This document shows positions 10,932-19,213 of a DNA stretch of 64,000 bases, one piece after another. Every line of letters starts with the position of its first letter. Within the stretch, counting starts at the first letter, position 1. The translations under genes were made by a program, and so were the position numbers. Below the pieces are notes generated by a model, which saw only the letters and a program-made list of their open reading frames with translations, was not told the origin of the DNA and made no database searches. Source of the DNA: Reyranella sp. CPCC 100927 (GTDB taxonomy: Bacteria > Pseudomonadota > Alphaproteobacteria > Reyranellales > Reyranellaceae); the NCBI RefSeq assembly GCF_007859315.1, contig NZ_VOHA01000013.1, positions 62,001 to 126,000 on the forward strand, in the 5' to 3' direction.

Positions 10932-12737
10932 ATGCACGCCTATCGCACCCATACCTGCGGGCAGCTCCGCGCCGAGCATGTCGGCCAGACCGTGCGGGTC
11001 TCCGGCTGGGTGCAGCGCAAACGCGACCATGGCGGCCTGCTGTTCATCGACCTGCGCGACCATTACGGCGTCACCCAGGTCGTGTTCGACGTCTCGGCCG
11101 CTGCGTTCGCCCAGGCCGAGGCCGTGCGCAGCGAGAGCGTGATCACCATCACCGGCAAGGTGGTGAAGCGTGAGCCCTCGACCATCAACGCCAAGCTGCC
11201 GACCGGCGAGATCGAGATCCATGCCGCTGACGTCGTCGTGCAGTCGATGGCCGATCCGCTGCCGATCCCGGTCTATGTCGAGAACGACACCACGCCCGAG
11301 GAGCTGCGGCTGAAGTACCGCTTCCTCGACCTGCGCAAGGACAAGCTGCATCGCAACATCATGCTGCGCAGCCAGGTGATCGCGAGCCTGCGGCGGCGCA
11401 TGATCGAGCAGGGCTTCACCGAGTTCCAGACCCCGATCCTGACCGCCGACAGCCCCGAGGGTGCACGCTCGTACCTGGTGCCCAGCCGCCTGCATCCCGG
11501 CAAGTTCTACGCCCTGCCGCAGGCGCCGCAGATGTTCAAGCAGCTGCTGATGGTGTCGGGTTTCGACCGCTACTTCCAGATCGCGCCCTGCTTCCGCGAC
11601 GAGGATGCGCGGGCCGACCGCGCGCCGGGTGAGTTCTACCAGCTTGATTTCGAGATGAGCTACGTCACCCAGGACGACGTGTTCGCCGCCATCGAGCCTG
11701 TTCTGCACGGCGTGTTCGAGGAGTTCGCCGGCTTTGGCAAGGACAAGCCCTGGCAGGTGTCGGCATCGCCGTTCCCGCGCATTCCCTACGAAGAGGCGCT
11801 GCTGAAATACGGCACCGACAAGCCCGACCTGCGCAACCCGCTGCTGGTCAGCGACATCAGCGAGGTGTTCGCCGGCTCGACCTTCAAGGTGTTTGCCTCG
11901 ATCGTGGCCACGGGCGGCGTCGTGCGCGCCATCCGGGCGCCCAATGCCGCGGCGCAGCCGCGCAGCTTCTTCGACAAGCTGAATGCGTGGGCCCAGGGTG
12001 AAGGCAAGCCGGGCCTGGGCTACATCGTGCTCGAGGCCGGCAGCGGCAAGGGACCGATCGCGAAGTTCGTCGACGCGCCACGTCTGGAAAAGCTGAAGGC
12101 CCTGACGGGGGCGCAGGACGGCGATGCCGTGTTCTTCGTTGCCGACAAGAAGGAAGCGGCCTGGAAGTTCGCCGGCCAGGTACGGACCCGGGTCGGCCAG
12201 GAAATGGACCTGATCGAGAAGGGCGCCTTCAGGTTCTGCTGGATCGTCGACTTCCCGATGTTCGAGCTCGACGAGAAGAACGGCAACAAGATCGACTTCA
12301 GCCACAACCCGTTCTCCATGCCGCAAGGCGGGTTGGACGCGCTGGAGAAAGAGGATCCGCTGACCATCAAGGCCTGGCAGTACGATATCGTCTGCAACGG
12401 CATCGAATTGTGCTCGGGGGCGATCCGGAACCACAAGCCGGAGATCATGTACAAGGCCTTCGGCATTGCCGGCTACAGCCGGGAGGATGTCGAGCAGCGC
12501 TTCGGCGGCATGCTCAACGCCTTCCGTTATGGCGCGCCGCCGCACGGCGGTGCGGCGCCCGGTGTCGATCGAATCGTCATGCTGCTGGCCGACGAGCCCA
12601 ATATCCGCGAGGTCATCACCTTCCCGATGAACCAGCAGGCGATGGACCTGATGATGGACGCGCCCGCCGAGGTGCCGCCCGAGCGGCTGCGCGACGCGCA
12701 CGTGCGTGTCCAGCTGCCGCCGAAGAAGGCGGAATAG
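10932..12737 (+). CDS. aspS: Aspartyl-tRNA synthetase
   Basis: Class II aminoacyl-tRNA synthetase charging tRNA-Asp (and often tRNA-Asn in bacteria lacking AsnRS). 601 aa, the bacterial length with a GAD insertion domain. N-terminal OB fold ([20 protein letters not shown]); class II motif 2 around [11 protein letters not shown], then [11 protein letters not shown]; motif 3 [15 protein letters not shown] chose ATG 10932 ([10 protein letters not shown]) because GAGG (10919-10922) is 9 nt upstream; the ATG at 10926 would be only 3 nt from it. Confidence 0.95.
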   Translation: MHAYRTHTCGQLRAEHVGQTVRVSGWVQRKRDHGGLLFIDLRDHYGVTQVVFDVSAAAFAQAEAVRSESVITITGKVVKREPSTINAKLPTGEIEIHAADVVVQSMADPLPIPVYVENDTTPEELRLKYRFLDLRKDKLHRNIMLRSQVIASLRRRMIEQGFTEFQTPILTADSPEGARSYLVPSRLHPGKFYALPQAPQMFKQLLMVSGFDRYFQIAPCFRDEDARADRAPGEFYQLDFEMSYVTQDDVFAAIEPVLHGVFEEFAGFGKDKPWQVSASPFPRIPYEEALLKYGTDKPDLRNPLLVSDISEVFAGSTFKVFASIVATGGVVRAIRAPNAAAQPRSFFDKLNAWAQGEGKPGLGYIVLEAGSGKGPIAKFVDAPRLEKLKALTGAQDGDAVFFVADKKEAAWKFAGQVRTRVGQEMDLIEKGAFRFCWIVDFPMFELDEKNGNKIDFSHNPFSMPQGGLDALEKEDPLTIKAWQYDIVCNGIELCSGAIRNHKPEIMYKAFGIAGYSREDVEQRFGGMLNAFRYGAPPHGGAAPGVDRIVMLLADEPNIREVITFPMNQQAMDLMMDAPAEVPPERLRDAHVRVQLPPKKAE

Positions 12738-12852
12738 GGAGGCGATATCACATTGCCTCACGTAAGCAGCATCATCAGGGGGTGGTAAAATCATTTCTTA
12801 TCATAAGGATATTGTGATATTCTAATCTAAAGTATGAGTTTATGAGGGTGGC
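12738..12852 (+). promoter_or_regulatory. AT-rich leader upstream of lipoprotein gene
   Basis: After the aspS stop the sequence becomes unusually AT-rich (12785-12840) and contains two GATATT direct repeats separated by GT, TATTCT as a plausible -10 near 12817, and a GAGGG Shine-Dalgarno at 12844-12848. It looks like an independent promoter for the lipoprotein gene. No terminator hairpin is evident after aspS. Confidence 0.35.
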
Positions 12853-13395
12853 GTGCGGCTGCTTGGGATCCTGGTTGTGGCGTCGATGCCGCTGTGGCTG
12901 GGTGGGTGTGCCATCCCGATCGCCGTGTCCGCCGCTTCCTATGCGCTCGACGGCGCCCTGCTGGTGACCACGGAGAAGGCCGGCACGGATCACCTGCTGT
13001 CGATCAGCGCCGGCAAGGACTGCGCCATGTGGCGAGTGGTCAAGGGCCGCGAGATGTGCGCCGACTACAAGCCCGGCGAAGGCAACCCCTACGACGTCGA
13101 CTACGACGCGCCCTTCCGCGAAGTCGGCGAAGGCGGCATGGTTACTGTCTATACCGCGCCGCGCCAGGGCGGCCGGATGTTGACGGGTACCGACGCGAAG
13201 GATGCGCTGCAGGCGTGGGCACCCGCTGCGAACATGGAAGCGCCTGCCGCAGCGGCGCCACCGCCGGTGTTGGCGCCGACGCCTGCGGCTGTCGCTCCCA
13301 AGCCGGCCTCCACACGCACGCGCGCCACTCGCCCGGCCGGCAAGGTCAGGGTTGTCTCCAAGAGCCGGCCGGCGGCCAGCGTGAAGCGTCGTTAG
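12853..13395 (+). CDS. Putative lipoprotein of unknown function
   Basis: 180 aa from GTG 12853, with GAGGG 4 nt upstream. A short signal peptide ends in the lipobox LGGC, so Cys19 would be lipidated. The middle part (residues 35-115) is a compact domain with KDCAMWRVVKGREMCADY; two Cys there could form a disulfide. Residues 120-180 are Ala/Pro-rich then Lys/Arg-rich, a linker-like basic tail that may span the periplasm or touch peptidoglycan. Similar short lipoproteins are common and unannotated in Alphaproteobacteria; I do not recognise the family. Confidence 0.7.
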   Translation: MRLLGILVVASMPLWLGGCAIPIAVSAASYALDGALLVTTEKAGTDHLLSISAGKDCAMWRVVKGREMCADYKPGEGNPYDVDYDAPFREVGEGGMVTVYTAPRQGGRMLTGTDAKDALQAWAPAANMEAPAAAAPPPVLAPTPAAVAPKPASTRTRATRPAGKVRVVSKSRPAASVKRR

Positions 13396-13414
13396 TGCAT
13401 CCGCTCGCGATGGC

Positions 13415-13440
13415 GGGGAGCGCGGGCGTCTCGCCGGCCT
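13415..13440. repeat. Half copy of palindromic element family A
   Basis: GGGGAGCGCGGGCGTCTCGCC matches the inverted-repeat end of the complete element at 54679-54786. The second end is not present, so this is a truncated copy in the gap between the lipoprotein gene and the hydroxyacid dehydrogenase. Confidence 0.5.
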
Positions 13441-13518
13441 TGTGAGCCGCCTACTACCGACTATCGCTAGAGTGTGCCTCGGGATGACAGCTGTATCAGG
13501 GACACGTGATTCCGGGAA

Positions 13519-14496
13519 CTACGCCACCGTCACGACATGGGGCGGGGTCTCCCCGCGCAGCAGCAGTGCCTCCAGATTGTCGAGCGCCCGGAAGCCCATG
13601 GCGTTGCGGGTTTCCAAGGTCGCCGAGCCCATGTGCGGTAACAGGAAAGCGGTGGGCAGGTCGTGGTAGCCCGGGTTCAGCCTGGGTTCGCCGTCGAACA
13701 CGTCGAGGCCGACGGATGCCAGTTTGCCGCTGCGCACGGCGGCGATCAGCGCTGCGTCATCGACCACGGGACCGCGTGCGGTGTTCACGACAATGGCACC
13801 ATCGGGCAGGCGGGCGATGCGGGCGGCGTTGAGCCAGTGGCGGGTGTCTGCCGTCAGCGGACAATTGAGTGACAGGAAGTCGCAGTGCCCCAGCATCGCC
13901 TCGGGGTCGGCGTGGAAGATCGCGCCGTTTTCCTGATCAGGGGGAAGGCGGCGGCGATTGCTGTAGTGAATGGTCATGCGAAACGCCCGGGCCCGATCGG
14001 CAACCGCTTGACCGATACGGCCCATGCCGACAATGCCCAGGCGCTTGCCGGTAACATGCGTGCCCATGAGCTGAGTTGGAGCCCAGCCCTCCCAGCGCCG
14101 CCCGCGCAGCATGTCGATGCCTTCCTGTGCCCGGCGCGCGGCACCCAGCAGGCACAGCAGCGTGATGTCGGCCGTGGCGTCGGTCAGCACGTCGGGCGTG
14201 TTGGTTACGACGATGCCGCGCTTGGCGGCGGCGGCAACGTCGATGTGCTCATAGCCGACAGAAAAAGTTGCGATGATGCGCAGCGTATCGGGGAACCGGG
14301 CGATCGCCGCTGCGTTAAGCGCATCGCCGGCGGCACACATCAGTCCCGTGCAACCATCGGCAGCCTGGACCAGCTGATCGGCGTCGTAGACCACATCGCG
14401 TGGGTTGAGCACGGCATCGAAGTTGGCCTGCAGACGGGCTTCGACGGCAGGTGGGAAAAGTCGCGTGGCCAGGACCCGTGGTTTGTGGTCGGACAT
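13519..14496 (-). CDS. D-isomer-specific 2-hydroxyacid dehydrogenase (glyoxylate/hydroxypyruvate reductase type)
   Basis: NAD(P)H-dependent reduction of a 2-oxoacid such as glyoxylate or hydroxypyruvate. 325 aa. The nucleotide-binding motif is GIVGMGRIGQAVADR. The catalytic triad is visible as Arg in NTARGPVVDD, Glu in FDGEP and His in LLPHMGSAT. The NRRRLPP after the Rossmann beta-2 strand (SNRRR) suggests NADPH preference. No obvious operon partner; it is flanked by plus-strand genes on both sides. Substrate specificity is inferred only from the family. Confidence 0.88.
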   Translation of the reverse strand: MSDHKPRVLATRLFPPAVEARLQANFDAVLNPRDVVYDADQLVQAADGCTGLMCAAGDALNAAAIARFPDTLRIIATFSVGYEHIDVAAAAKRGIVVTNTPDVLTDATADITLLCLLGAARRAQEGIDMLRGRRWEGWAPTQLMGTHVTGKRLGIVGMGRIGQAVADRARAFRMTIHYSNRRRLPPDQENGAIFHADPEAMLGHCDFLSLNCPLTADTRHWLNAARIARLPDGAIVVNTARGPVVDDAALIAAVRSGKLASVGLDVFDGEPRLNPGYHDLPTAFLLPHMGSATLETRNAMGFRALDNLEALLLRGETPPHVVTVA

Positions 14497-14595
14497 GGCG
14501 CTCCTGTGGGTTTTGCGATGCGTTACGACTCGACTTTTGATCGCTAACGTCTACCTTAGCAAGGAAGGCGCCCACCTCAACATGCGGCGTAAGGA

Positions 14596-15423
14596 TTGTC
14601 GATTTTCGCTACAATTTGTCGTCCCCTTCGCGATTTGGCTGCCGCGGGGGCGTTGCTGGTCGCGTTCGCGGATGCAACAGCGGCGGCCGACCTGGTACCG
14701 CACCGGGCCACCTATGAGATGCGCCTCAACCCCGGCCGACGGGCCGTGGGGGTGATCGATGTCCGCGGCCTGATGGTGATGGAGTCGGTCGACGCCTGCG
14801 ATGCCTGGGAAACCAAGCAGCGCATCCGACTGACATTCCTGCGGCCTGATACCGAAGAATTCGTTACCGATTCAGCCTTCACCAGTTTTGAGGCGAAGGA
14901 CGGCTCCAGCATGCAGTTCAGCGTGCGCAACACACAGAACGGCGAGGTGGAGGAGGAACTGCGGGGTGTGGCCGAGGTCGTTCAGGGTGGTCCCGGACGG
15001 GCCAGTTTCACGTTGCCCGAGCCGCGCAGCTTCGACTTGCCGGCCGGCACCACGTTTCCCATGGCGCATCTGTCGCGCCTCATCGAGCATGCCAAGGTCG
15101 GCGAGAAGGTTGTCGCCTACAACGTCTTCGACGGCGCCCGGCTTGATGGCGCCTTCAAGGTCAACGCTGTGATCGGCAGGGCGCCCAGGCCGGTGGCGGG
15201 AGCGGCACCCAAGGGCGATGTCGTGCTGCTGCGCAATCAGCCGGCGTGGACTGTCCGGCTGGCCTTCTTTCCCGCAGACGACCAGGCGGGTCAGCCTGAG
15301 TACGAGGTGTCCATGGACCTGCTGGCGAACGGCATTGCCCGCTCGATGGTGCTGGACTATGGCGACTTCGCCCTCGACGCGAAGCTGCAGCGCATCGAGG
15401 CGCTACCGAGGCCGAAATGCTGA
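14596..15423 (+). CDS. EipB-family (DUF1849) cell-envelope integrity protein, copy 1
   Basis: EipB proteins are periplasmic beta-spiral proteins needed for envelope integrity in Brucella. 275 aa if started at TTG 14596, giving an N-terminal hydrophobic stretch and a likely signal cleavage after ADATAAA. Family features visible are VDACDAWETKQRIR with a Cys and the C-terminal RPKC; these two Cys form the conserved disulfide in characterised EipB. The start is uncertain: AAGGA abuts the TTG, and a better signal-peptide start (ATG 14582, MRRKDCRFSLQFVVPF) lies in a different frame. Its stop overlaps the start of a second EipB gene. Confidence 0.8.
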   Translation: MSIFATICRPLRDLAAAGALLVAFADATAAADLVPHRATYEMRLNPGRRAVGVIDVRGLMVMESVDACDAWETKQRIRLTFLRPDTEEFVTDSAFTSFEAKDGSSMQFSVRNTQNGEVEEELRGVAEVVQGGPGRASFTLPEPRSFDLPAGTTFPMAHLSRLIEHAKVGEKVVAYNVFDGARLDGAFKVNAVIGRAPRPVAGAAPKGDVVLLRNQPAWTVRLAFFPADDQAGQPEYEVSMDLLANGIARSMVLDYGDFALDAKLQRIEALPRPKC

Positions 15424-16241
15424 TCCATTCTTGCTTGCGAGTAGCCGCCGCCGCGGCGTGGTTGACGAGTGCCGGTGTCACGGTATCGGCGTCGGCGCAG
15501 GAGATGACGCCGCACCTGGCAGTCTACGAGATCGTCACCGGCCGGGCGTCCGCCGGAGCGTCGCCACCCGAGGTGCGTGGCACCTACGCGTTTCGCCTCC
15601 AAGGTGAATGTGGCGGTGGTCTGAAGTTCGAACAGCGGCTGCGGTTCGAGGCCCGCTCGCCGTCCGGTTCGGCGGAGATCGACCAGACCTCGACCGGCTC
15701 GGAATCGGCCGATGGCAAGCGCTACCGGTTTTCTCACAAGAGTTCGCTGGACGGCAAAAGCGAGCCCGAAGTTCGCGGTGAGGTGATACCGGGCGACGAG
15801 GGCCATGGGCAGGCGCGCTTCAGCCAGCCGACCGGGCGGGTTGTCCCGATTCCGGCCGGCACGTTGTTCCCGATCTCCATCATGCGCCGCACGGTCAAGG
15901 CGGCGCGCGACGGCGAGACCGGCTTCGAGGCTCGTTTCTTCATCGGCGACAAGCCGGAGGCGCCGCAATCGGTTTCCGTGCTGCTGGGCAAGCCGCCGCG
16001 GCGCGTGGCCGACCTGCCGCTGCCGCAAGGTGATCGCAGCCTGGTCGAGGGGCGCGACCGCTTCTATTTCCATGCCGCTTTCTACGATGAGGAAGCCACG
16101 TCGACTGGCGAACCGCGGCACGAGTTGAGCAGCGTGACCCTCGACAACGGCATCGAAATCTGGGGCACTCACGAACAGGGCGAACTGCGCCTGGAATACC
16201 GCCTGATTCGCATCGAAGCGCTGCCCAAGCCGGAGTGCTGA
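15417..16241 (+). CDS. EipB-family (DUF1849) cell-envelope integrity protein, copy 2
   Basis: 274 aa with a signal peptide ending near VSASAQ. It shares the order of the first copy: YEI..GRAS, GECGGGLKFEQRLRFEA with the first Cys, RVVPIPAGTLFPI (compare FDLPAGTTFPM in copy 1), and the C-terminal LPKPEC with the second Cys. ATG 15417 overlaps the copy 1 stop (ATGCTGA, 7 nt), so the two are translationally coupled. A tandem duplication that has diverged widely; both keep the disulfide Cys pair. Expected to be periplasmic. Confidence 0.85.
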   Translation: MLIHSCLRVAAAAAWLTSAGVTVSASAQEMTPHLAVYEIVTGRASAGASPPEVRGTYAFRLQGECGGGLKFEQRLRFEARSPSGSAEIDQTSTGSESADGKRYRFSHKSSLDGKSEPEVRGEVIPGDEGHGQARFSQPTGRVVPIPAGTLFPISIMRRTVKAARDGETGFEARFFIGDKPEAPQSVSVLLGKPPRRVADLPLPQGDRSLVEGRDRFYFHAAFYDEEATSTGEPRHELSSVTLDNGIEIWGTHEQGELRLEYRLIRIEALPKPEC

Positions 16242-16272
16242 ACGCCTCCGGAGAAGCGGCCGGGCGCCGGGC

Positions 16273-17190
16273 CTACGCAGGGTCCGGGGATTTCGGCCAG
16301 AGCCATGCAGCGCCGCGCACACCGCTGCTGTCGCCATGACGCGGCGGCACGAGCCGGGTGCGGATATGGGCCGGTTCGCTGAAAATGAAGTTGTGCCACA
16401 AGGCCGGTATGCGCCGGTAAAGCGCGGCGATGCCCGACACGCCGCCGCCGAGGACGATGACGTCAGGGTCGAGCACATTGATTACCGTTCCCAGGCTGCG
16501 CGCCAGGCGGTGACAATAGCGTTCGATCAGTGCTGTAGCCGTCAGGTCGCCCGCGTCGGCCGCGGCTGCGATGCCAGGGGCATCGAGGTGATGGCCCGTC
16601 AGGGCCGCGTGTTGGCCGGCAAGGCTGGGGCCTGACAACCACGTCTCGATGCAGCCATGGCGGCCGCAGTAACAAAGCGGGCCGGGACGTTCATCGTCGA
16701 AGGGCACGGGCAGCGGATTATGTCCCCATTCCCCGGCGATGGCCTGGGCGCCCGCAATAGGCCGGCCACCGATCACCACGCCGGCGCCCACGCCCGTACC
16801 CAGGATGACACCGAACACGATACCGGCACCCGCCGCGGCACCATCGGTCGCCTCCGACACCGCAAAGCAGTTGGCATCGTTGGCAACGCGGATCTGGCGC
16901 CCCAGCATGCGCTCCAGGTCATGATCCAGGGGATGGCCGATCAGGCGGGTCGAATTGGCGTTCTTGATCAGGCCGGTCGCGGGTGAGATCGCGCCGGGCG
17001 TGCCGACCCCGACGGAGCAGGGTGCTCCGACCTGCCGTTCCAGCCCGGTGACCAGATCGCGGATTGCCACAAGGATGTCGTCGTAGGTGCCCGGCGGCGT
17101 GGCGATACGTCGGCGTGCCATTTCGCTGCCGTCGTCGCTGAGCACAATGCCTTCTATCTTGGTGCCGCCAAGGTCGATGCCGATCCGCAT
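16273..17190 (-). CDS. ROK-family sugar kinase (fructokinase/N-acetylhexosamine kinase type)
   Basis: ATP-dependent hexose phosphorylation. 305 aa from ATG 17190, beginning MRIGIDLGGTKIEGIVL. ATP-site DLGGTK; sugar site NDANCFAVSEA; catalytic Asp in that NDAN motif; ROK zinc site intact as GEWGHNPLP plus CYCGRHGCIETW (one His and three Cys). Closest in layout to Mak/NagK proteins, but the sugar cannot be assigned. It ends against the EipB pair and starts near an independent terminator. A second ROK gene at 28739-29656 lacks the zinc site. Confidence 0.88.
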   Translation of the reverse strand: MRIGIDLGGTKIEGIVLSDDGSEMARRRIATPPGTYDDILVAIRDLVTGLERQVGAPCSVGVGTPGAISPATGLIKNANSTRLIGHPLDHDLERMLGRQIRVANDANCFAVSEATDGAAAGAGIVFGVILGTGVGAGVVIGGRPIAGAQAIAGEWGHNPLPVPFDDERPGPLCYCGRHGCIETWLSGPSLAGQHAALTGHHLDAPGIAAAADAGDLTATALIERYCHRLARSLGTVINVLDPDVIVLGGGVSGIAALYRRIPALWHNFIFSEPAHIRTRLVPPRHGDSSGVRGAAWLWPKSPDPA

Positions 17191-17236
17191 GTTCCGGATC
17201 AGGCCCTTGTTGCCGTCAATCCGCAACCCCGGGACG

Positions 17237-17271
17237 AAAAAAGGACAGGCGCGCCTTGAGCGCGCCTGTCC
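17237..17271 (-). terminator. Rho-independent terminator for the EF-hand repeat gene
   Basis: GGACAGGCGCGC (17243-17254) and GCGCGCCTGTCC (17260-17271) form a perfect 12-bp stem with a 5-nt loop. Read on the minus strand the stem is followed by TTTTTT (17237-17242), so it ends the upstream minus-strand gene at 17300-17662. Confidence 0.85.
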
Positions 17272-17299
17272 CCGATCAGACGATGATGCTGGCTAGCCG

Positions 17300-17662
17300 T
17301 TAGTACCACCACGGCCGGTCGTGCCGGTGGCCGCGGCGGTCACGCCAGTCGACGCGCCCATCGTGGTTGCGATCGCGCCACCGCCGGTCACGCCAGTCGA
17401 CACGACCGTCGTGATTGCGGTCCCGGTACCGGCCGCGATCGCGCCAGTCGACGCGCCCATCGTGGTTGCGGTCCCGCCAGCCACGGTGCTGGCCCTGATC
17501 CCAGCCCCGGTGGCGCTTGTCGCCCCATCCGTCGTGGCTGTGATGTCGATCGCGCCAGCCGTCACGGCCGTGCTTTCCGTCGCGGGCCATGGCCGGGCTG
17601 GCGATGCCGATGCTGATACCGACCACAGCGGCGATTACAGCGGCAATGAATTTGCGGGTCAT
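17300..17662 (-). CDS. Secreted basic protein with three tandem EF-hand-type calcium loops
   Basis: 120 aa. Residues 1-26 are a clear signal peptide (cleavage near AMA-RD), and AGGAG precedes ATG 17662. The mature part is rich in Arg, Asp, His, Trp and Gly. The 12-residue loop DRNHDGRVDWRD occurs perfectly at residues 64-75, 81-92 and 97-108. It fits the EF-hand loop consensus (D1, N3, D5, G6, V8, D9, D12). Spacers are only 4-5 residues, too short for the usual flanking helices, so this is closer to dockerin-like or RTX-like calcium repeats. Its own terminator lies at 17237-17271. Function unknown; calcium- or metal-dependent folding outside the cytoplasm is a reasonable inference. Confidence 0.8.
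   Translation of the reverse strand: MTRKFIAAVIAAVVGISIGIASPAMARDGKHGRDGWRDRHHSHDGWGDKRHRGWDQGQHRGWRDRNHDGRVDWRDRGRYRDRNHDGRVDWRDRRWRDRNHDGRVDWRDRRGHRHDRPWWY
17319..17475 (-). repeat. Tandem DNA repeats encoding the calcium loops
   Basis: Near-identical units of about 39-45 bp (each containing the reverse complement of CAATCACGAC/CACGATGGGCG-type codons for NHDGRV) repeat three times inside the EF-hand gene with spacings of 51 and 48 bp. Synonymous differences are few, suggesting recent duplication or slippage. Confidence 0.6.
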
Positions 17663-17837
17663 TGGGTCTCCTCGCTCAGCGGACCGGGTGGGTTAGGAAC
17701 TCACCAAATGTTTCCGCCAGCCCTGAACGTGGCGGTCGATCTGGTCAGCGCGGGGTCACGATTAAGGAAAGAGCGAGGCAAGCCGTGGCAAAGTGGTGAC
17801 TGTTCCACTGCAAAACGTTGCAAAGCCGCTTCTAGCA

Positions 17838-17869
17838 GCAAGGGCCCGATCGGCTGATCGGGCCCTTGC
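17838..17869. terminator. Strong hairpin between EF-hand gene and oxygenase gene
   Basis: GCAAGGGCCCGATC and GATCGGGCCCTTGC form a perfect 14-bp stem around GGCT. It lies 17 nt beyond the stop of the minus-strand oxygenase gene, the expected position of its terminator, although no long T run follows. It could equally be a regulatory hairpin for the next gene. Confidence 0.6.
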
Positions 17870-17885
17870 CACGAATGATCGACGC

Positions 17886-18728
17886 TTATCGCCCGGTGCT
17901 GTCCGGCGTGAAGAAGGCGATGGTGCGGGCTTCGATGCTTTCGCGAGGCGGCGCGTCGGCGGGTATCGTGGGGTCGTCGAATGCCGTATGGGCGGTCAGC
18001 CGTGCCCGTCCGTCGGTCGCCGAGTCGAAGCACTTCAGGAACAACGCCTCGCTCCGTCGCATCTTGGGGAAGTAGAACCAGCGATGCCGTGGACTATAGG
18101 CGAAGGCGTAGGTCTCGCCGGTACGATCGCGATACCGCAGCTCGCTCGGGATCATGTCGTCTGGGGCCACGCTCTGGGCGTCGCACACCGCCAATGGCGA
18201 GGATAGGACCGGTTCGCGGATGGGGCGCCATACGTTGATGAAGGCGTAGCGGTGGCGCAGCAAGGCCTCGGCCTCGTCGCCGAGCAGATCGCGGATGCGT
18301 TGCGGGGCCGACGTCTCCGTGTAGTCGTTGTGGACGCGCTTGACCGGCTCGCGGATCCCGTCGGGCCGCGCGGCAGCACCCAGCCGGACGTTGTGGTCGA
18401 ACACCAGCACGCGCGCTGCGCCGGTGGCATCCCTCACCAGTTGCGCGATCTCGGGGTAGTAGGCGGCGCGGATGGCATCGTCGTCGGTAAAATCCGTGAC
18501 GGCGCTGGGATGGGTTCGCAGTTCGAAACCGTGCCGATCGAGCGACAAGGTATCGACCAGGGCTCGTCCGTCACGGACGGTGACAGTCTCGGCGACATAC
18601 TGCCCGCTGCGCAGCGGGACGCCGGACGGCGGCTCGTACTGATAGCTGTACGGGTGCTCGCCGGTTCGCACGAGATAGTTCAGCGGCGCGTTGATTTGCC
18701 GGATCTGGGATGTGGCCGTGCTGTCCAT
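17886..18728 (-). CDS. CmcJ/NvfI-family Fe(II)/2-oxoglutarate-type oxygenase
   Basis: 280 aa from ATG 18728, with GGAGA upstream. The family (often misnamed methyltransferase CmcJ) includes fungal NvfI, a non-haem iron oxygenase. Visible ligands: His133-x-Asp135 (VHNDYTE) and a distal His247 (HTAFDDP), the 2-His-1-carboxylate triad. Arg in PPRESIEAR (262 or 268) could bind 2-oxoglutarate. Other family hallmarks are INVWRPI, PLAVCDAQS and RHRWFYFPKM. Cytosolic, no signal peptide. It stands alone with no biosynthetic cluster around it; substrate unknown. Confidence 0.8.
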   Translation of the reverse strand: MDSTATSQIRQINAPLNYLVRTGEHPYSYQYEPPSGVPLRSGQYVAETVTVRDGRALVDTLSLDRHGFELRTHPSAVTDFTDDDAIRAAYYPEIAQLVRDATGAARVLVFDHNVRLGAAARPDGIREPVKRVHNDYTETSAPQRIRDLLGDEAEALLRHRYAFINVWRPIREPVLSSPLAVCDAQSVAPDDMIPSELRYRDRTGETYAFAYSPRHRWFYFPKMRRSEALFLKCFDSATDGRARLTAHTAFDDPTIPADAPPRESIEARTIAFFTPDSTGR

Positions 18729-18899
18729 GGCATTCTCCGTTGCCGACGGATGGGGCACACAGCGACAGCATGTCGAGCGCGTGTGCATCGTGGCTGAACG
18801 GAAAATGGTTGCGATGGGACGCCGGGTCAAAAAACCATTTCTTGTGGCGCCATGTTCAAAACTTGTGCTGCAAATGCCGCGTCGCGCGCGGCACGAGCG

Positions 18900-19061
18900 T
18901 TAGAACGCGATGACGTAGAGCGCGGCGAACACCATCACGACAACCAGGATCGCACCGGCCACGATGTGGAACATCAATCCGGTGGGCTTTCGGCTGTCGT
19001 GCGATGACCGCGGTTCGCGATCATGGGTGATCTTGTGCAAGGACACAGCAATGCCATTCAC
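18900..19061 (-). CDS. Possible small single-pass membrane protein
   Basis: An open frame ends in KPTGLMFHIVAGAILVVVMVFAALYVIAF, one convincing transmembrane helix at the extreme C-terminus (tail-anchored). The start is unclear: GTG 19061 gives 53 aa with a basic soluble N-terminus, while the frame stays open to 19166 (88 aa). No good Shine-Dalgarno is visible. It could be a real small protein or chance; the clean 20-residue hydrophobic run argues for real. Confidence 0.35.
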   Translation of the reverse strand: MNGIAVSLHKITHDREPRSSHDSRKPTGLMFHIVAGAILVVVMVFAALYVIAF

Positions 19062-19164
19062 GCGAGACGTCAGGGCATTGGTTCTACACCGCAACCGCGC
19101 ATGCACCCACGCGGCGGAACGTCGCTCGGTATGACGCAATGAATAGCCGGTCGTGTTGGCAAAC

Positions 19165-19194
19165 AAAAAAGGCCGCCCGAGCGGGCGGCCTTTT
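19165..19194. terminator. Bidirectional Rho-independent terminator after rpmG
   Basis: GGCCGCCC (19171-19178) pairs with GGGCGGCC (19183-19190) over a GAGC loop. AAAAAA flanks the left side and TTTT the right, so minus-strand rpmG transcripts end in a U run. This is one of the clearest terminators in the window. Confidence 0.9.
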
Positions 19195-19213
19195 GATGGC
19201 TGCAGCCTGGCGG

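Noticed and set aside
10827-12794. 655-codon minus-strand open frame opposite aspS
   Set aside because: Antisense of a clear aspartyl-tRNA synthetase; composition typical of antisense frames in high-GC DNA.
17319-17475. Possible CRISPR-like tandem repeats
   Set aside because: The repeats are in coding phase, have conserved spacers of 4-5 codons and no cas genes are present.
17321-17857. Plus-strand frame with VTPVDAPIVVAI-like repeats
   Set aside because: It is the antisense of the EF-hand repeat gene; the minus-strand reading has a signal peptide, Shine-Dalgarno, EF-hand loops and a terminator in the right orientation.
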